Assembly (NCBI GenBank): GCA_964420325.1 | Contig: CAYQSU010000005.1 | Span: forward strand, 1-64,000 | Source: CAYQSU01 sp964420325 | Lineage (GTDB): Bacteria > Pseudomonadota > Alphaproteobacteria > Rhodospirillales > Defluviicoccaceae | Direction: 5' to 3' | Length of the DNA: 64,000 nucleotides | Shown: one piece after another, positions 8,966 to 16,572 of the stretch | Layout of the letters: each line of letters begins with the position of its first letter | How positions within the stretch are numbered: position 1 is the first letter of the stretch | Program-made: the position numbers and the translations under genes | Notes under the pieces: model-generated | What the model was told of the DNA's origin: nothing | What the model saw: only the letters and a program-made list of their open reading frames with translations | The model's database searches: none

Positions 8966-9655
8966 ATGACCACAGGACGCCGGGTTCTCCTTGTCGATGA
9001 CGACGAAGCGCTGCGCGACATGCTCGCAGAGCAGCTTCAGCTCCATGAGGAGTTCGCGGTCGTCACCGCGGGGTCCGGCGGCGAAGCGCTCGCCATCGCC
9101 AGGAAGGACTACTTCGACGTCATCATCCTGGACGTCGGACTGCCGGACATGGACGGTCGCGAGGTCTGCCGCCTGATGCGCCGCGCCGGCGTCAAGTCGC
9201 CGGTGATCATGCTGACCGGCGCCGACAGCGATGCCGATACCATCCTCGGGCTCGATGCCGGGGCCAACGACTACGTCACCAAGCCGTTCCGCCTGGGGGT
9301 GCTGCTCGCCCGCCTGCGCGCTCACGTCCGTCAGCACGAGCGGAGCGACGACGCCGTCTTCACCATCGGTCCCTACGCCTTCCGGCCGAGCGCAAAGATG
9401 CTGGTGGATTACGAGACCAGCAAGAAGATCCGTCTCACCGACAAAGAGACGGCCATCCTCAAGTACCTTTATCGATCGGGCAGCAAGGTCATCAGCCGCG
9501 ACACGCTCCTCGACGAGGTCTGGGGCTACAACACCGGCGTGACGACGCACACCCTGGAGACCCACGTCTACCGCCTTCGCCAGAAGATCGAGCGCGACCC
9601 CGCCCACGCACAGATTCTGGTAACCGAAGCCGGAGGCTATCGCCTGATCCCATAG
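8966..9655 (+). CDS. OmpR/PhoB-family response regulator (orphan)
   Basis: 229 residues. The receiver domain has the acidic pair in LLVDDDE, the phospho-acceptor Asp56 in IILDVGLPDMDG, and the Thr and Lys switch residues in MLTGAD and DYVTKPF. A winged-helix DNA-binding domain follows (LTDKETAILKYLYRSGSKVI, TLETHVYRLRQKIE, TEAGGYRLIP). No histidine kinase gene is adjacent. A longer open frame upstream is antisense to ribA; the ATG at 8966 begins directly at the first receiver strand and gives the family's usual length. Confidence 0.93.
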   Translation: MTTGRRVLLVDDDEALRDMLAEQLQLHEEFAVVTAGSGGEALAIARKDYFDVIILDVGLPDMDGREVCRLMRRAGVKSPVIMLTGADSDADTILGLDAGANDYVTKPFRLGVLLARLRAHVRQHERSDDAVFTIGPYAFRPSAKMLVDYETSKKIRLTDKETAILKYLYRSGSKVISRDTLLDEVWGYNTGVTTHTLETHVYRLRQKIERDPAHAQILVTEAGGYRLIP

Positions 9656-9682
9656 CCCGGTGGATCCGCCCTACTCTCACCC

Positions 9683-9805
9683 AGAAAAAAGCGCCCGGTC
9701 AGGGGGGTGAACCGGGCGCTCGCAGCTCCCTTGTGGGAGCCTGCGGATGGCAGGGGAACCATCCGGAAGAGATCCCTCGCAGATCGGAGGTTGACCTCTC
9801 CGATT
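9683..9805 (-). ncRNA. candidate structured small RNA with terminator
   Basis: Reading the minus strand from about 9805 to 9685, four hairpins follow one another: 9783-9789/9798-9804 (7 bp), 9744-9750/9759-9765 (7 bp, perfect), 9721-9730/9735-9745 (10 bp with one bulge, loop ACAA) and the terminator stem 9690-9699/9711-9720 followed by six U. Two loops are C-rich on the transcribed strand (CCCC or longer), as in small RNAs that pair with ribosome-binding sites. It lies downstream of lolA, so it could be an independent RNA or a processed 3' UTR. No convincing protein is coded here. Confidence 0.5.
9685..9720 (-). terminator. intrinsic terminator
   Basis: A perfect 10-bp GC-rich stem (AGCGCCCGGT pairing with ACCGGGCGCT, 11-nt loop) is followed on the minus strand by TTTTTT. 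It ends the lolA transcript and/or the candidate small RNA. In the plus direction there is no U tract. Confidence 0.85.
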
Positions 9806-9846
9806 AAGACGTGGGCACTCGAAGGGGCGGCGCCAATGCACTGATC

Positions 9847-9861
9847 GCAATTCTGAATTGC
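9847..9861. promoter_or_regulatory. perfect 15-bp palindrome (GCAATTC-T-GAATTGC)
   Basis: A perfect 7+7 inverted repeat with a one-base centre lies 40 bp past the lolA stop and about 45 bp upstream of the first small-RNA hairpin on the minus strand. It is AT-rich against its surroundings and could be an operator for the RNA. A protein partner cannot be named. Confidence 0.35.
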
Positions 9862-9900
9862 CGAAAACGCATGGCTGCTCGGGGAGGTCCATGCCGCCGT

Positions 9901-10560
9901 TCAGAACTTGTCCTTGAACATCCGCGGATCCTCGAAGCGGAACAGGTTCGGGTTCAACGGCACGTCGAAACGGGTGGCGTCGAGCGATACGTGCGTTTCG
10001 ACACCCTGGGCATCGACGATCGTCCACTGCCTCAGGATCACCGGGTTCTCGTTGAAGACGAGCGTGACGCGGCCCGAGAGCGGATCCTTGGTGCGCACGA
10101 GGGACACGCGAAGCAGGCCCGCTTTCGCCTCGAAGCCGGTGATGGTCAGGTCGTCGCCCGACAGCGCGATATCCGCCTTGGTGAGGATGTCCGCCGGCGT
10201 CGAGCCCAACGGCAGATGGCTGACCTGCTGCAGTTCGCGATCGAAATAGATCAGCCAGGTGCCGTCACTGACGATGAGCACCGGAACGGGGGGATCATAC
10301 TCGATCCTGAGGCGTCCCGGACGCGAGATGTAAAGCTCGCCCTCCGCAACCTGACCGTTGGACGAGGTCTGGGTGAAGCGCGCGCGCACTGTGCGGATGG
10401 CGTTGAGATACTCCTGGATCCGGGCGACGTCGGCGCGCTCCGAAGCGCTGAGGGTTATCGCCTGCACGTCTCGCGCCGTGCTGGCATCGACCGAAGCGAC
10501 CGTGCCGGCCAGGCCGAACAGCGCGATCACGACCGCAATTCGAACCGTCCAGCAGTTCAC
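9901..10560 (-). CDS. lolA: outer-membrane lipoprotein carrier LolA-like protein
   Basis: 219 residues with an N-terminal signal peptide (about residues 1-27, hydrophobic IAVVIALFGLAGTVA). The mature part matches LolA: IQEYLNAIRTVRARFTQ, GELYISRPGRLRIEYDPP and an LVSDGTWLIYFDRELQQ-like segment, the unclosed beta-barrel that ferries lipoproteins through the periplasm. It directly follows ftsK (30 bp gap), the usual alphaproteobacterial order, so it is probably co-transcribed with ftsK. Confidence 0.92.
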   Translation of the reverse strand: MNCWTVRIAVVIALFGLAGTVASVDASTARDVQAITLSASERADVARIQEYLNAIRTVRARFTQTSSNGQVAEGELYISRPGRLRIEYDPPVPVLIVSDGTWLIYFDRELQQVSHLPLGSTPADILTKADIALSGDDLTITGFEAKAGLLRVSLVRTKDPLSGRVTLVFNENPVILRQWTIVDAQGVETHVSLDATRFDVPLNPNLFRFEDPRMFKDKF

Positions 10561-10590
10561 GATCAGCCCTCCATTTCAGCCGGCCGATGC

Positions 10591-12966
10591 TCAGGCACCG
10601 CGCTCGCCGATGAGGATCTCGCGGCGGCCGACCCGGTCGGGCTTGCTCACCAGCCCCTCGGCCTCCATCCGCTCGATCAGGCGCGCCGCCCGATTGTAGC
10701 CGATCTGCAGGCGGCGCTGCACGAAGCTGGTCGATGCCTTTCCTTCGCCGGCGACGATGGCGACCGCTTCCCGGTAGAGCTCGTCGCTCACGCCGGAGCC
10801 GTCGTCGCCGACCGCGCCTTCCGGCCAAGTGCCGTCGTCTTCCGGTTCCTCGGTCACCTCGGAAACGTACTCGGGCTCGCCCTGGCTTCTGAGAAACCGC
10901 ACCACGGCCTCGACCTCCTCATCGGAGACGAACGGCCCGTGCACGCGGGTGATCCGCCCTCCGGTCGCCATGTACAGCATGTCCCCCTGGCCGAGCAGCT
11001 GTTCCGCTCCCTGTTCGCCGAGGATGGTGCGGCTGTCGATCCTGGAGGTCACGTGAAAGCTGACGCGGGTCGGGAAATTGGCCTTGATGGTGCCGGTGAT
11101 CACATCCACCGACGGTCTTTGCGTCGCCATCAAGAGATGAATGCCGGCGGCGCGCGCCATCTGCGAGAGCCGCTGCACCGCGGCCTCGATGTCCTTTCCG
11201 GCGACGAGCATCAGATCGGCCATCTCGTCGACGACGACGACGATGAACGGCAGCGGCTGGAGATCCAGCGTCTGCTCCTCGTAGACGGGCCGGCCGTCGT
11301 CGTCGAAGCCCGTCTGGACGCGACGGATCAGGGATTCGCCCTTGCGCAGGGCCTCGGCCACACGGGCGTTGAAGCCCGCGATGTTGCGCACGCCGATCTG
11401 CGACATCATGCGGTAGCGCTCTTCCATCTCCCGCACCGTCCACTTCAACGCCACGACCGCCTTGGACGGGTCGGTCACCACCGGCGCCAACAGGTGCGGG
11501 ATGCCGTCATAGACCGACAACTCGAGCATCTTCGGATCGATGAGGATGAATTTGCACGCCGCCGGCGGCAGCTGATAGAGCAAGGACAGGATCATCGTGT
11601 TGATCGCCACCGACTTCCCGGAGCCGGTCGTCCCGGCGATCAGGAGGTGGGGCATCCTTGCGAGATCGACGAGAATCGGGCTGCCGCCGATGTCCTTGCC
11701 AAGCGCCAGCGTGAGCGCGCCCGTGCCGCGCTCGAAGGTCTCCGAGGCGAGGAGCTCCCTCAGGAACACCATCTCGCGCCGCGCGTTCGGCAGCTCGATG
11801 CCGATCACGTTGCGCCCCGGCACGACGGCGACGCGGACGGACACCGCACTCATCGATCGGGCGATGTCGTCGGCAAGGCCGATGACGCGCGACGTCTTGG
11901 TCCCCGGCGCGGGCTCCAGCTCGTAGAGCGTGACCACGGGGCCGGGCCTGATCTTGACGATCTCCCCACGCACCCCGAAGTCCTCGAGCACCGTCGACAG
12001 CAAGCGTGCGTTCTGCTCCAGGCCCTCCCGATTGACCTGATCGACGCCCGGACTGCGGGGCGGCGCCCGTAGGAGATCGATCGGCGGCGGCCGATGGCGG
12101 GCCTCGGCCTCGAACTCGAAACGCCCCTGCCGGGCGCGTTCGGCCTTGATGCCCGCGGGGATCGGCGACGGCTTCGCGGCGACGACGACGGGCGTGTCCT
12201 TGGCCGCGGACTGCGGATCGACGGCGGCCGGATCGAGAACCGCGTCATCGTCCGCGATGGGCCGGCGACCGCGGCGCCAGCCGCGAATCCGAAGCACCGG
12301 CGTGCCGCCCAGCGAGCGCAAGTAAATGCCGCGACAGGCGGCATGGGCCGAGGCGGCCGCGCGGTTGACGAGGCGGCCGAAGGCCATCCACTCGGGCCAT
12401 GGGATGCCCAGACTGGTGAACCAAGCGATGGCGCCGACAAGACCGCAGGCGAGAGCGATCTGGGCCGCATTCGTCTCGGCATACGCCGCATCGATGCCCG
12501 CGAAAACCCGCTCGAACAGGAGACTCCCCAAGACGCCGCCGGCGTCGGCCACGGTGGCTCCGCCGTTCGGCGGCGACGACGCGGCCGCCGCCAGAGAGAG
12601 CGCGATCGTCGCCAGACCGAGGGCAACGAGCCGCAGCCAGGGCCGGCCGATGCCGCGCTTGCCAAGCAGGCGCCAGCCCCAGGCGGCGACGGCGAGGATG
12701 GGCGCGAGCGCAGCCACACCCCACAGATGCAGCAGCAGGTCCGCGGCATGGGCGCCGCCGGAGCCGAGCAGGTTCGCCGGCTTGGCATCGGTCGCATGAT
12801 TGAACGACGGATCCGCGGGGTCGGCGGTGAGCAGCGCGACAAGGACATAGGCCGCGGCGGCGAGCAAGGCGAGACCGGCCAGCTCGCTCGCGCGCCGCTT
12901 GAGCCACGCCCGCGCTGCCGGGGTGACGAACTCCATGAAACCAGCGGGGCTCGATATGCGGTTCAT
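10591..12966 (-). CDS. ftsK: DNA translocase FtsK
   Basis: 791 residues, the common short-linker form. Four hydrophobic segments lie within residues ~27-190. After a Pro/Ala-rich linker come the alpha/beta motor domains with Walker A GTTGSGKS at residues 445-452, the Walker B region FIVVVVDEMADLM and the MATQRPSVDVITGTIKANFPTR segment. The gamma winged helix (about residues 730-791, STSFVQRRLQIGYNRAARLI) recognises the polar KOPS sites and contacts XerD. It moves the chromosome terminus through the division septum. It lies between the aminotransferase and lolA genes. Confidence 0.97.
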   Translation of the reverse strand: MNRISSPAGFMEFVTPAARAWLKRRASELAGLALLAAAAYVLVALLTADPADPSFNHATDAKPANLLGSGGAHAADLLLHLWGVAALAPILAVAAWGWRLLGKRGIGRPWLRLVALGLATIALSLAAAASSPPNGGATVADAGGVLGSLLFERVFAGIDAAYAETNAAQIALACGLVGAIAWFTSLGIPWPEWMAFGRLVNRAAASAHAACRGIYLRSLGGTPVLRIRGWRRGRRPIADDDAVLDPAAVDPQSAAKDTPVVVAAKPSPIPAGIKAERARQGRFEFEAEARHRPPPIDLLRAPPRSPGVDQVNREGLEQNARLLSTVLEDFGVRGEIVKIRPGPVVTLYELEPAPGTKTSRVIGLADDIARSMSAVSVRVAVVPGRNVIGIELPNARREMVFLRELLASETFERGTGALTLALGKDIGGSPILVDLARMPHLLIAGTTGSGKSVAINTMILSLLYQLPPAACKFILIDPKMLELSVYDGIPHLLAPVVTDPSKAVVALKWTVREMEERYRMMSQIGVRNIAGFNARVAEALRKGESLIRRVQTGFDDDGRPVYEEQTLDLQPLPFIVVVVDEMADLMLVAGKDIEAAVQRLSQMARAAGIHLLMATQRPSVDVITGTIKANFPTRVSFHVTSRIDSRTILGEQGAEQLLGQGDMLYMATGGRITRVHGPFVSDEEVEAVVRFLRSQGEPEYVSEVTEEPEDDGTWPEGAVGDDGSGVSDELYREAVAIVAGEGKASTSFVQRRLQIGYNRAARLIERMEAEGLVSKPDRVGRREILIGERGA

Positions 12967-12990
12967 GATGGCCGCACAAAAGATAACGAT

Positions 12991-14178
12991 TTATAGGGCA
13001 CTAGCAAGCCGCCTCAAGGCTTCCTCGGTGGCGGCGAGATCGTCGATGAGGGCGACGCGAACGTATTCGCGGCCCGGATTGGCGCCGTTGCCGCCGCTTC
13101 GCCCCAGGAACGCGCCGGGAAGCACGCGAATGGCGGCCTTGCTCCAGAGGATCCTGGCCGCCTCCTCGCCGTCGCCCACGTCGAGCCACAGAAAGAACCC
13201 GCCCTCGGGGCGGTAGAAGCCGAAGCGTCCGGCGAGGATCGATTCGGCGAGATCGAGCTTCCGGCGATAGAGGCTGCGGTTCGCCTCGACGTGCTCGTCG
13301 TCGTCCCAGAGCGCCGCCGAGACCTCGAGCGCGGGCAGCGGCACGGTGGCGGCGGCGAAGCTTCTGAGCCGCCGGAACGCGGCGATGAGCGAGGCGTCGC
13401 CGGCAACGAACCCCGAGCGCAGGCCGGGAACGCTGGACCGTTTCGACAGCGAGTGGAAGACGAGGACGTTGTCGAGGCTCCCGCCGAGCGCGGCACAGGC
13501 CTGAAGGGCGCCCGGCGGCGGCGCGCGATCGTAGATCTCGGCGTAGCATTCGTCGCAGGCCAACACGAAGTCATGGGCGCGTGCGAGGCCGATCGCCGCC
13601 CCAAGCTCGTCGAGGCCGGCCACCGAGCCCTGCGGGTTGGCAGGCGAGCACAGATACATCAGCGCTGTCCGCGCGAGCTGCTCCCCGTCGAGGCCGCGGA
13701 GATCCGGCCGGAAACCGGTCTCCTTCGTCGCCGCGAGGCAGACGGGCTCGGCGCCCGTCATCAGCGCCGCACCGAGGTAAACGTGGTAGAAGGGGTTGGG
13801 CAGCACCACCGCCGGGGGGCCGCCCGCCTTGCGCTCGGGCAACGCCGCCAGCGCCGCCAGGAACAGGGCCTCCCGCGTGCCGGAGACCGGGAGGACATGG
13901 CGGTCGGGGTCGATGAAGCCCTCGGGCAGTCGGTAGCGGCGCACGAGCCAGCCGGCGGCGGCGGCGCGGAACGCCGGCGTTCCCTCCACCGGCGGATAGC
14001 GCCCCCAGTCGCCGGTCGCTGCGGCCATGATCTCTCGAACCTGCGGCGGCGGTGGATGCCGCGGTTCGCCGACCGACAGCACGTAGGGCTTGAGGCCGGG
14101 CGGATCGATGCCGTCAAGCAAGGTCCGCAGGCGGTCGAACGGATAGTCCGCGAGAGCGGCGAGGCGAGGGTTGATCAT
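12991..14178 (-). CDS. dapC: class I/II aminotransferase, probable succinyldiaminopimelate transaminase
   Basis: 395 residues, a PLP fold-type I aminotransferase. Recognisable parts are LSVGEPRHPPP near the N-terminus, NPFYHVYLGAA, CSPANPQGSV, DECYAEIYD and the PLP lysine in SLSKRSSVPGLRSG. The SKRS-x-PGLRSGF signature and the ftsK-lolA context point to the DapC-type enzyme of lysine/peptidoglycan precursor synthesis rather than aspartate aminotransferase, but substrate identity is an inference. Only 24 bp separate it from ftsK, so it probably heads that operon. Confidence 0.85.
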   Translation of the reverse strand: MINPRLAALADYPFDRLRTLLDGIDPPGLKPYVLSVGEPRHPPPPQVREIMAAATGDWGRYPPVEGTPAFRAAAAGWLVRRYRLPEGFIDPDRHVLPVSGTREALFLAALAALPERKAGGPPAVVLPNPFYHVYLGAALMTGAEPVCLAATKETGFRPDLRGLDGEQLARTALMYLCSPANPQGSVAGLDELGAAIGLARAHDFVLACDECYAEIYDRAPPPGALQACAALGGSLDNVLVFHSLSKRSSVPGLRSGFVAGDASLIAAFRRLRSFAAATVPLPALEVSAALWDDDEHVEANRSLYRRKLDLAESILAGRFGFYRPEGGFFLWLDVGDGEEAARILWSKAAIRVLPGAFLGRSGGNGANPGREYVRVALIDDLAATEEALRRLASAL

Positions 14179-14266
14179 CGGGCCGGAAGTCTAGGCCCGG
14201 CGGGCGCCACCCTCAAGCGACGATCGGTCGCCTTCCCGACGTCGCCGCCGGATACGCCACAAAAAG

Positions 14267-14296
14267 GGCCGGAAGGTTTGGGGGAACCTTCCGGCC
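14267..14296 (-). terminator. intrinsic terminator of the amtB transcript
   Basis: A perfect 12-bp stem (14267-14278 with 14285-14296, core GGCCGGAAGGTT) with a 6-nt loop is followed on the minus strand by a run of five T (14265-14261). It lies 64 bp past the amtB stop. Confidence 0.9.
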
Positions 14297-14359
14297 GAGA
14301 TACCGAGGGTCCGGACGGGAGGAGATCGCGCCCGTCCTGGGTCCCCGGCCCGGGTGGGG

Positions 14360-15661
14360 CTAGTGCACGGTCTCGCCGTGCAGGCTGAGGTCGAGCCCGG
14401 TGACCTCGGCCTCCTGGTCGACGCGGAGGCCGATGGCCAGGTCGACGACCTTGAGGATGACGAAGGACATCACCGCCGAGTAGACGATGGTCGAGAGAAT
14501 GCCGACGATCTGGGTCCAGACTTGGCCGATGTTGCCCTCGAGCGCGCCGGGCGTGCCGCCGATGGCCTCGACGGCGAACACCCCGGTGAGCACCGCGCCG
14601 ACGATGCCGCCGATGCCGTGGACGCCGAACACGTCGAGCGAATCGTCGTAGCCGAGAGCGGTCTTCAGCCACACCGCGCCCCAGTAGCAGGCGACGCCGG
14701 CGGCGATGCCGATGACGAGTGCGCCGCTGGGGGCGACGAAGCCCGCGGCCGGGGTGATGGCGACCAGGCCGCCGACGGCACCGGACACGATCCCGAGCAC
14801 GCTCGGCTTCTTGCGCAAGAGCCACTCCGTGAACATCCAAGACAGCGCCGCCGCGGCGGTGGCGATCTGGGTCACCGCCATGGCCATGCCCGCCGTGCCG
14901 TTCGCCGCCACCGCCGACCCGGCGTTGAAGCCGAACCAGCCGACCCACAGCAGCGACGCGCCGATCAGGCTGAAGGTGAGGTTGTGCGGGGCCATGTTCT
15001 CGCTGCCGTAGCCGCGGCGCTTGCCGAGAACGATGGCGGCGACCAGACCGGCGATGCCGGCGTTGATATGGACCACGGTGCCGCCGGCGAAGTCGAGGAC
15101 ACCCTCCTCGCCGAGGAAGCCGCCACCCCACACCCAGTGGGTGACCGGGGCGTAGACGAGGAGCATCCAGACGCCTAGGAACCACAGCACCGCCGAGAAC
15201 TTCATGCGGTCGGCGAAGGCGCCGGTGATCAGTGCCGGCGTGATGATGGCGAACGTCATCTGAAAGGTCATGAACACCGATTCCGGGATGGTGCCGCTGA
15301 GCGCGTCCACCGCGAGCCCCGACAGGAACAGGTTGTCGAGATTGCCGATGTAGGCGTTGAGGCTGCCGCCGTCGCCGAAGGCCAGCGAATAGCCCGCGAC
15401 CATCCACAGGACGCTCATCAGGCAGCAGACCGCGAAGCTCTGCACCGCGGTCGCCAGCACGTTCTTCCTGCGTACCATGCCGCCGTAGAACAGGGCGAGG
15501 CCCGGGATCGTCATCATCAGCACCAGCGCCGTCGATGTCAGCATCCACGCCGTATCCCCGGTATCGAGCTTCGCCTCCTCGGCGAGGGCACCGCCGGTGC
15601 TCACCAGGAACGCCGCCCCGGCGAGGACGACGGCGCCCAGTCTTGTCCGTTTCAAGGTCAT
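14360..15661 (-). CDS. amtB: ammonium transporter AmtB
   Basis: 433 residues with a cleavable-looking signal peptide (VVLAGAAFLVSTGGALA) and about eleven membrane helices. Family signatures are present: ALFYGGMVRRKN, DFAGGTVVHINAG (first pore His), WFGFNAGS and FGVHGIGGIVGA (second pore His). It imports ammonium across the inner membrane as a trimer and is blocked by P-II. The ATG at 15661 follows GAGGAGAGCGG; a GTG one codon upstream is less likely. It lies downstream of the P-II gene on the same strand, with a 330-bp gap. Confidence 0.96.
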   Translation of the reverse strand: MTLKRTRLGAVVLAGAAFLVSTGGALAEEAKLDTGDTAWMLTSTALVLMMTIPGLALFYGGMVRRKNVLATAVQSFAVCCLMSVLWMVAGYSLAFGDGGSLNAYIGNLDNLFLSGLAVDALSGTIPESVFMTFQMTFAIITPALITGAFADRMKFSAVLWFLGVWMLLVYAPVTHWVWGGGFLGEEGVLDFAGGTVVHINAGIAGLVAAIVLGKRRGYGSENMAPHNLTFSLIGASLLWVGWFGFNAGSAVAANGTAGMAMAVTQIATAAAALSWMFTEWLLRKKPSVLGIVSGAVGGLVAITPAAGFVAPSGALVIGIAAGVACYWGAVWLKTALGYDDSLDVFGVHGIGGIVGAVLTGVFAVEAIGGTPGALEGNIGQVWTQIVGILSTIVYSAVMSFVILKVVDLAIGLRVDQEAEVTGLDLSLHGETVH

Positions 15662-15991
15662 CACACCGCTCTCCTCAAGGTCTCATCGTTCCCGAGGCCG
15701 CCGCCCGACGTCCGCCGCATCCGGTGCCGGCTCTGCGGACACCCGTCTCCTCGGTTCCGGCGTACGACGCCCCGATGCCACGGCCCGTCCCGTTCGACAC
15801 GCGCCACGGTCACTCCCCCTTCTCAACTTCCGTGCCAGTGCCCGCAGAGCAGCGCGAACCGCCTGGAATCCGGCGGCAATTCGGCGAACGGCGAGGATCC
15901 GTGCGACCAAGCGGCACCGGCAGGATCGCCTGTTTTTCGTGCAACCTGGGCCAAATTGATGGAAAAACATGCAAACTTCGCCGGCCCCGGT
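15662..15991. other. 330-bp gap between the P-II gene and amtB
   Basis: No convincing gene or RNA was seen. Short frames here are Arg-rich shadows. The amtB ribosome site is at the left end. A TGGCC-AGG-TTGCA stretch resembles a sigma-54 promoter but its spacing is 2 bp short. The gap is longer than the usual glnK-amtB spacing, so amtB may have its own promoter. Confidence 0.5.
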
Positions 15992-16330
15992 TCACAGTGC
16001 CGCGGCATCGACCTCGCCGGTGCGGATGCGGACCGCACGGTCGACGCAGGAGATGAGGATGGTGCCGTCGTCGCCGCGGCCGGTCGCGGCGGACACGCGG
16101 ACCGCCTCGATGAGCGACTCGACCCGACTGTCGGCGACCACCACCTCGATCTTGATCCCCGGCACCGGACCGCCGGCGTACTCCCCGCCGGCATCGGTCC
16201 CCGTCCGGCCGTCACAGCGAGAGAAGCCCATGGCCTCGATGATCGTCATGCCCTCGGCACCGGCCCGCATCAGCGCCGCGCGAACCTCATCGAGCTTGAA
16301 CGGCCGGATGATGGCGGAGATCTTTTTCAT
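15992..16330 (-). CDS. P-II family nitrogen regulatory protein (divergent)
   Basis: 112 residues, the usual P-II length, with MKKISAIIRPFKLDEV at the start and RIRTGE (residues 101-106) near the end. Tyr51, the uridylylation site, is kept. Several ligand-binding positions differ from GlnB/GlnK: residue 39 is Cys (normally Gln), 40 is Asp (normally Lys), 58 is Gly (normally Lys) and 90 is Thr (normally Lys). The T-loop is Gly-rich. Adjacency to amtB says it regulates that channel, but its response to ATP/2-oxoglutarate may be altered. Confidence 0.9.
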   Translation of the reverse strand: MKKISAIIRPFKLDEVRAALMRAGAEGMTIIEAMGFSRCDGRTGTDAGGEYAGGPVPGIKIEVVVADSRVESLIEAVRVSAATGRGDDGTILISCVDRAVRIRTGEVDAAAL

Positions 16331-16446
16331 CGTGGCGAGCCCTGCCGTTGAGCCGAGGGCCGATCGGCGAGGCCGAGCCCGCGACCGCCGACGCCGGGCG
16401 GGCGCGGAACCCAGGCCGGGTGCGATGCGGCCACGTCCGCCCGAGG

Positions 16447-16462
16447 TTCAAGAATCGTGCCG
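16447..16462 (-). promoter_or_regulatory. candidate sigma-54 promoter for the P-II/amtB operon
   Basis: On the minus strand CGGCACG-ATTC-TTGAA matches the -24/-12 consensus TGGCACG-N4-TTGCA with correct spacing; it differs at the first base and at the C of the -12 GC. It lies 117 bp upstream of the P-II ATG, a plausible distance, and this gene pair is a classic NtrC/sigma-54 target. The -12 mismatch keeps confidence modest. Confidence 0.4.
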
Positions 16463-16572
16463 AACGTAGCCGGGCGCGCACCGACCCTTGAAAATCGCCG
16501 GCCCATCGTCGAAGCTTCGGCCGAGCCGGCCGACACGGCCGGGAACGCGCAGGAAGCCTAGGAGGGGCGAAG

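Noticed and set aside
9811..12072. 750-codon plus-strand open frame
   Set aside because: It lies antisense to lolA and ftsK, is rich in Arg/His/Asp as GC-biased shadow frames are, and has no recognisable domain or ribosome site.
15900..15960. Sigma-54-like promoter between the P-II gene and amtB (TGGCC-AGG-TTGCA on the minus strand)
   Set aside because: The GG and GC elements are 2 bp too close for a functional -24/-12 promoter.
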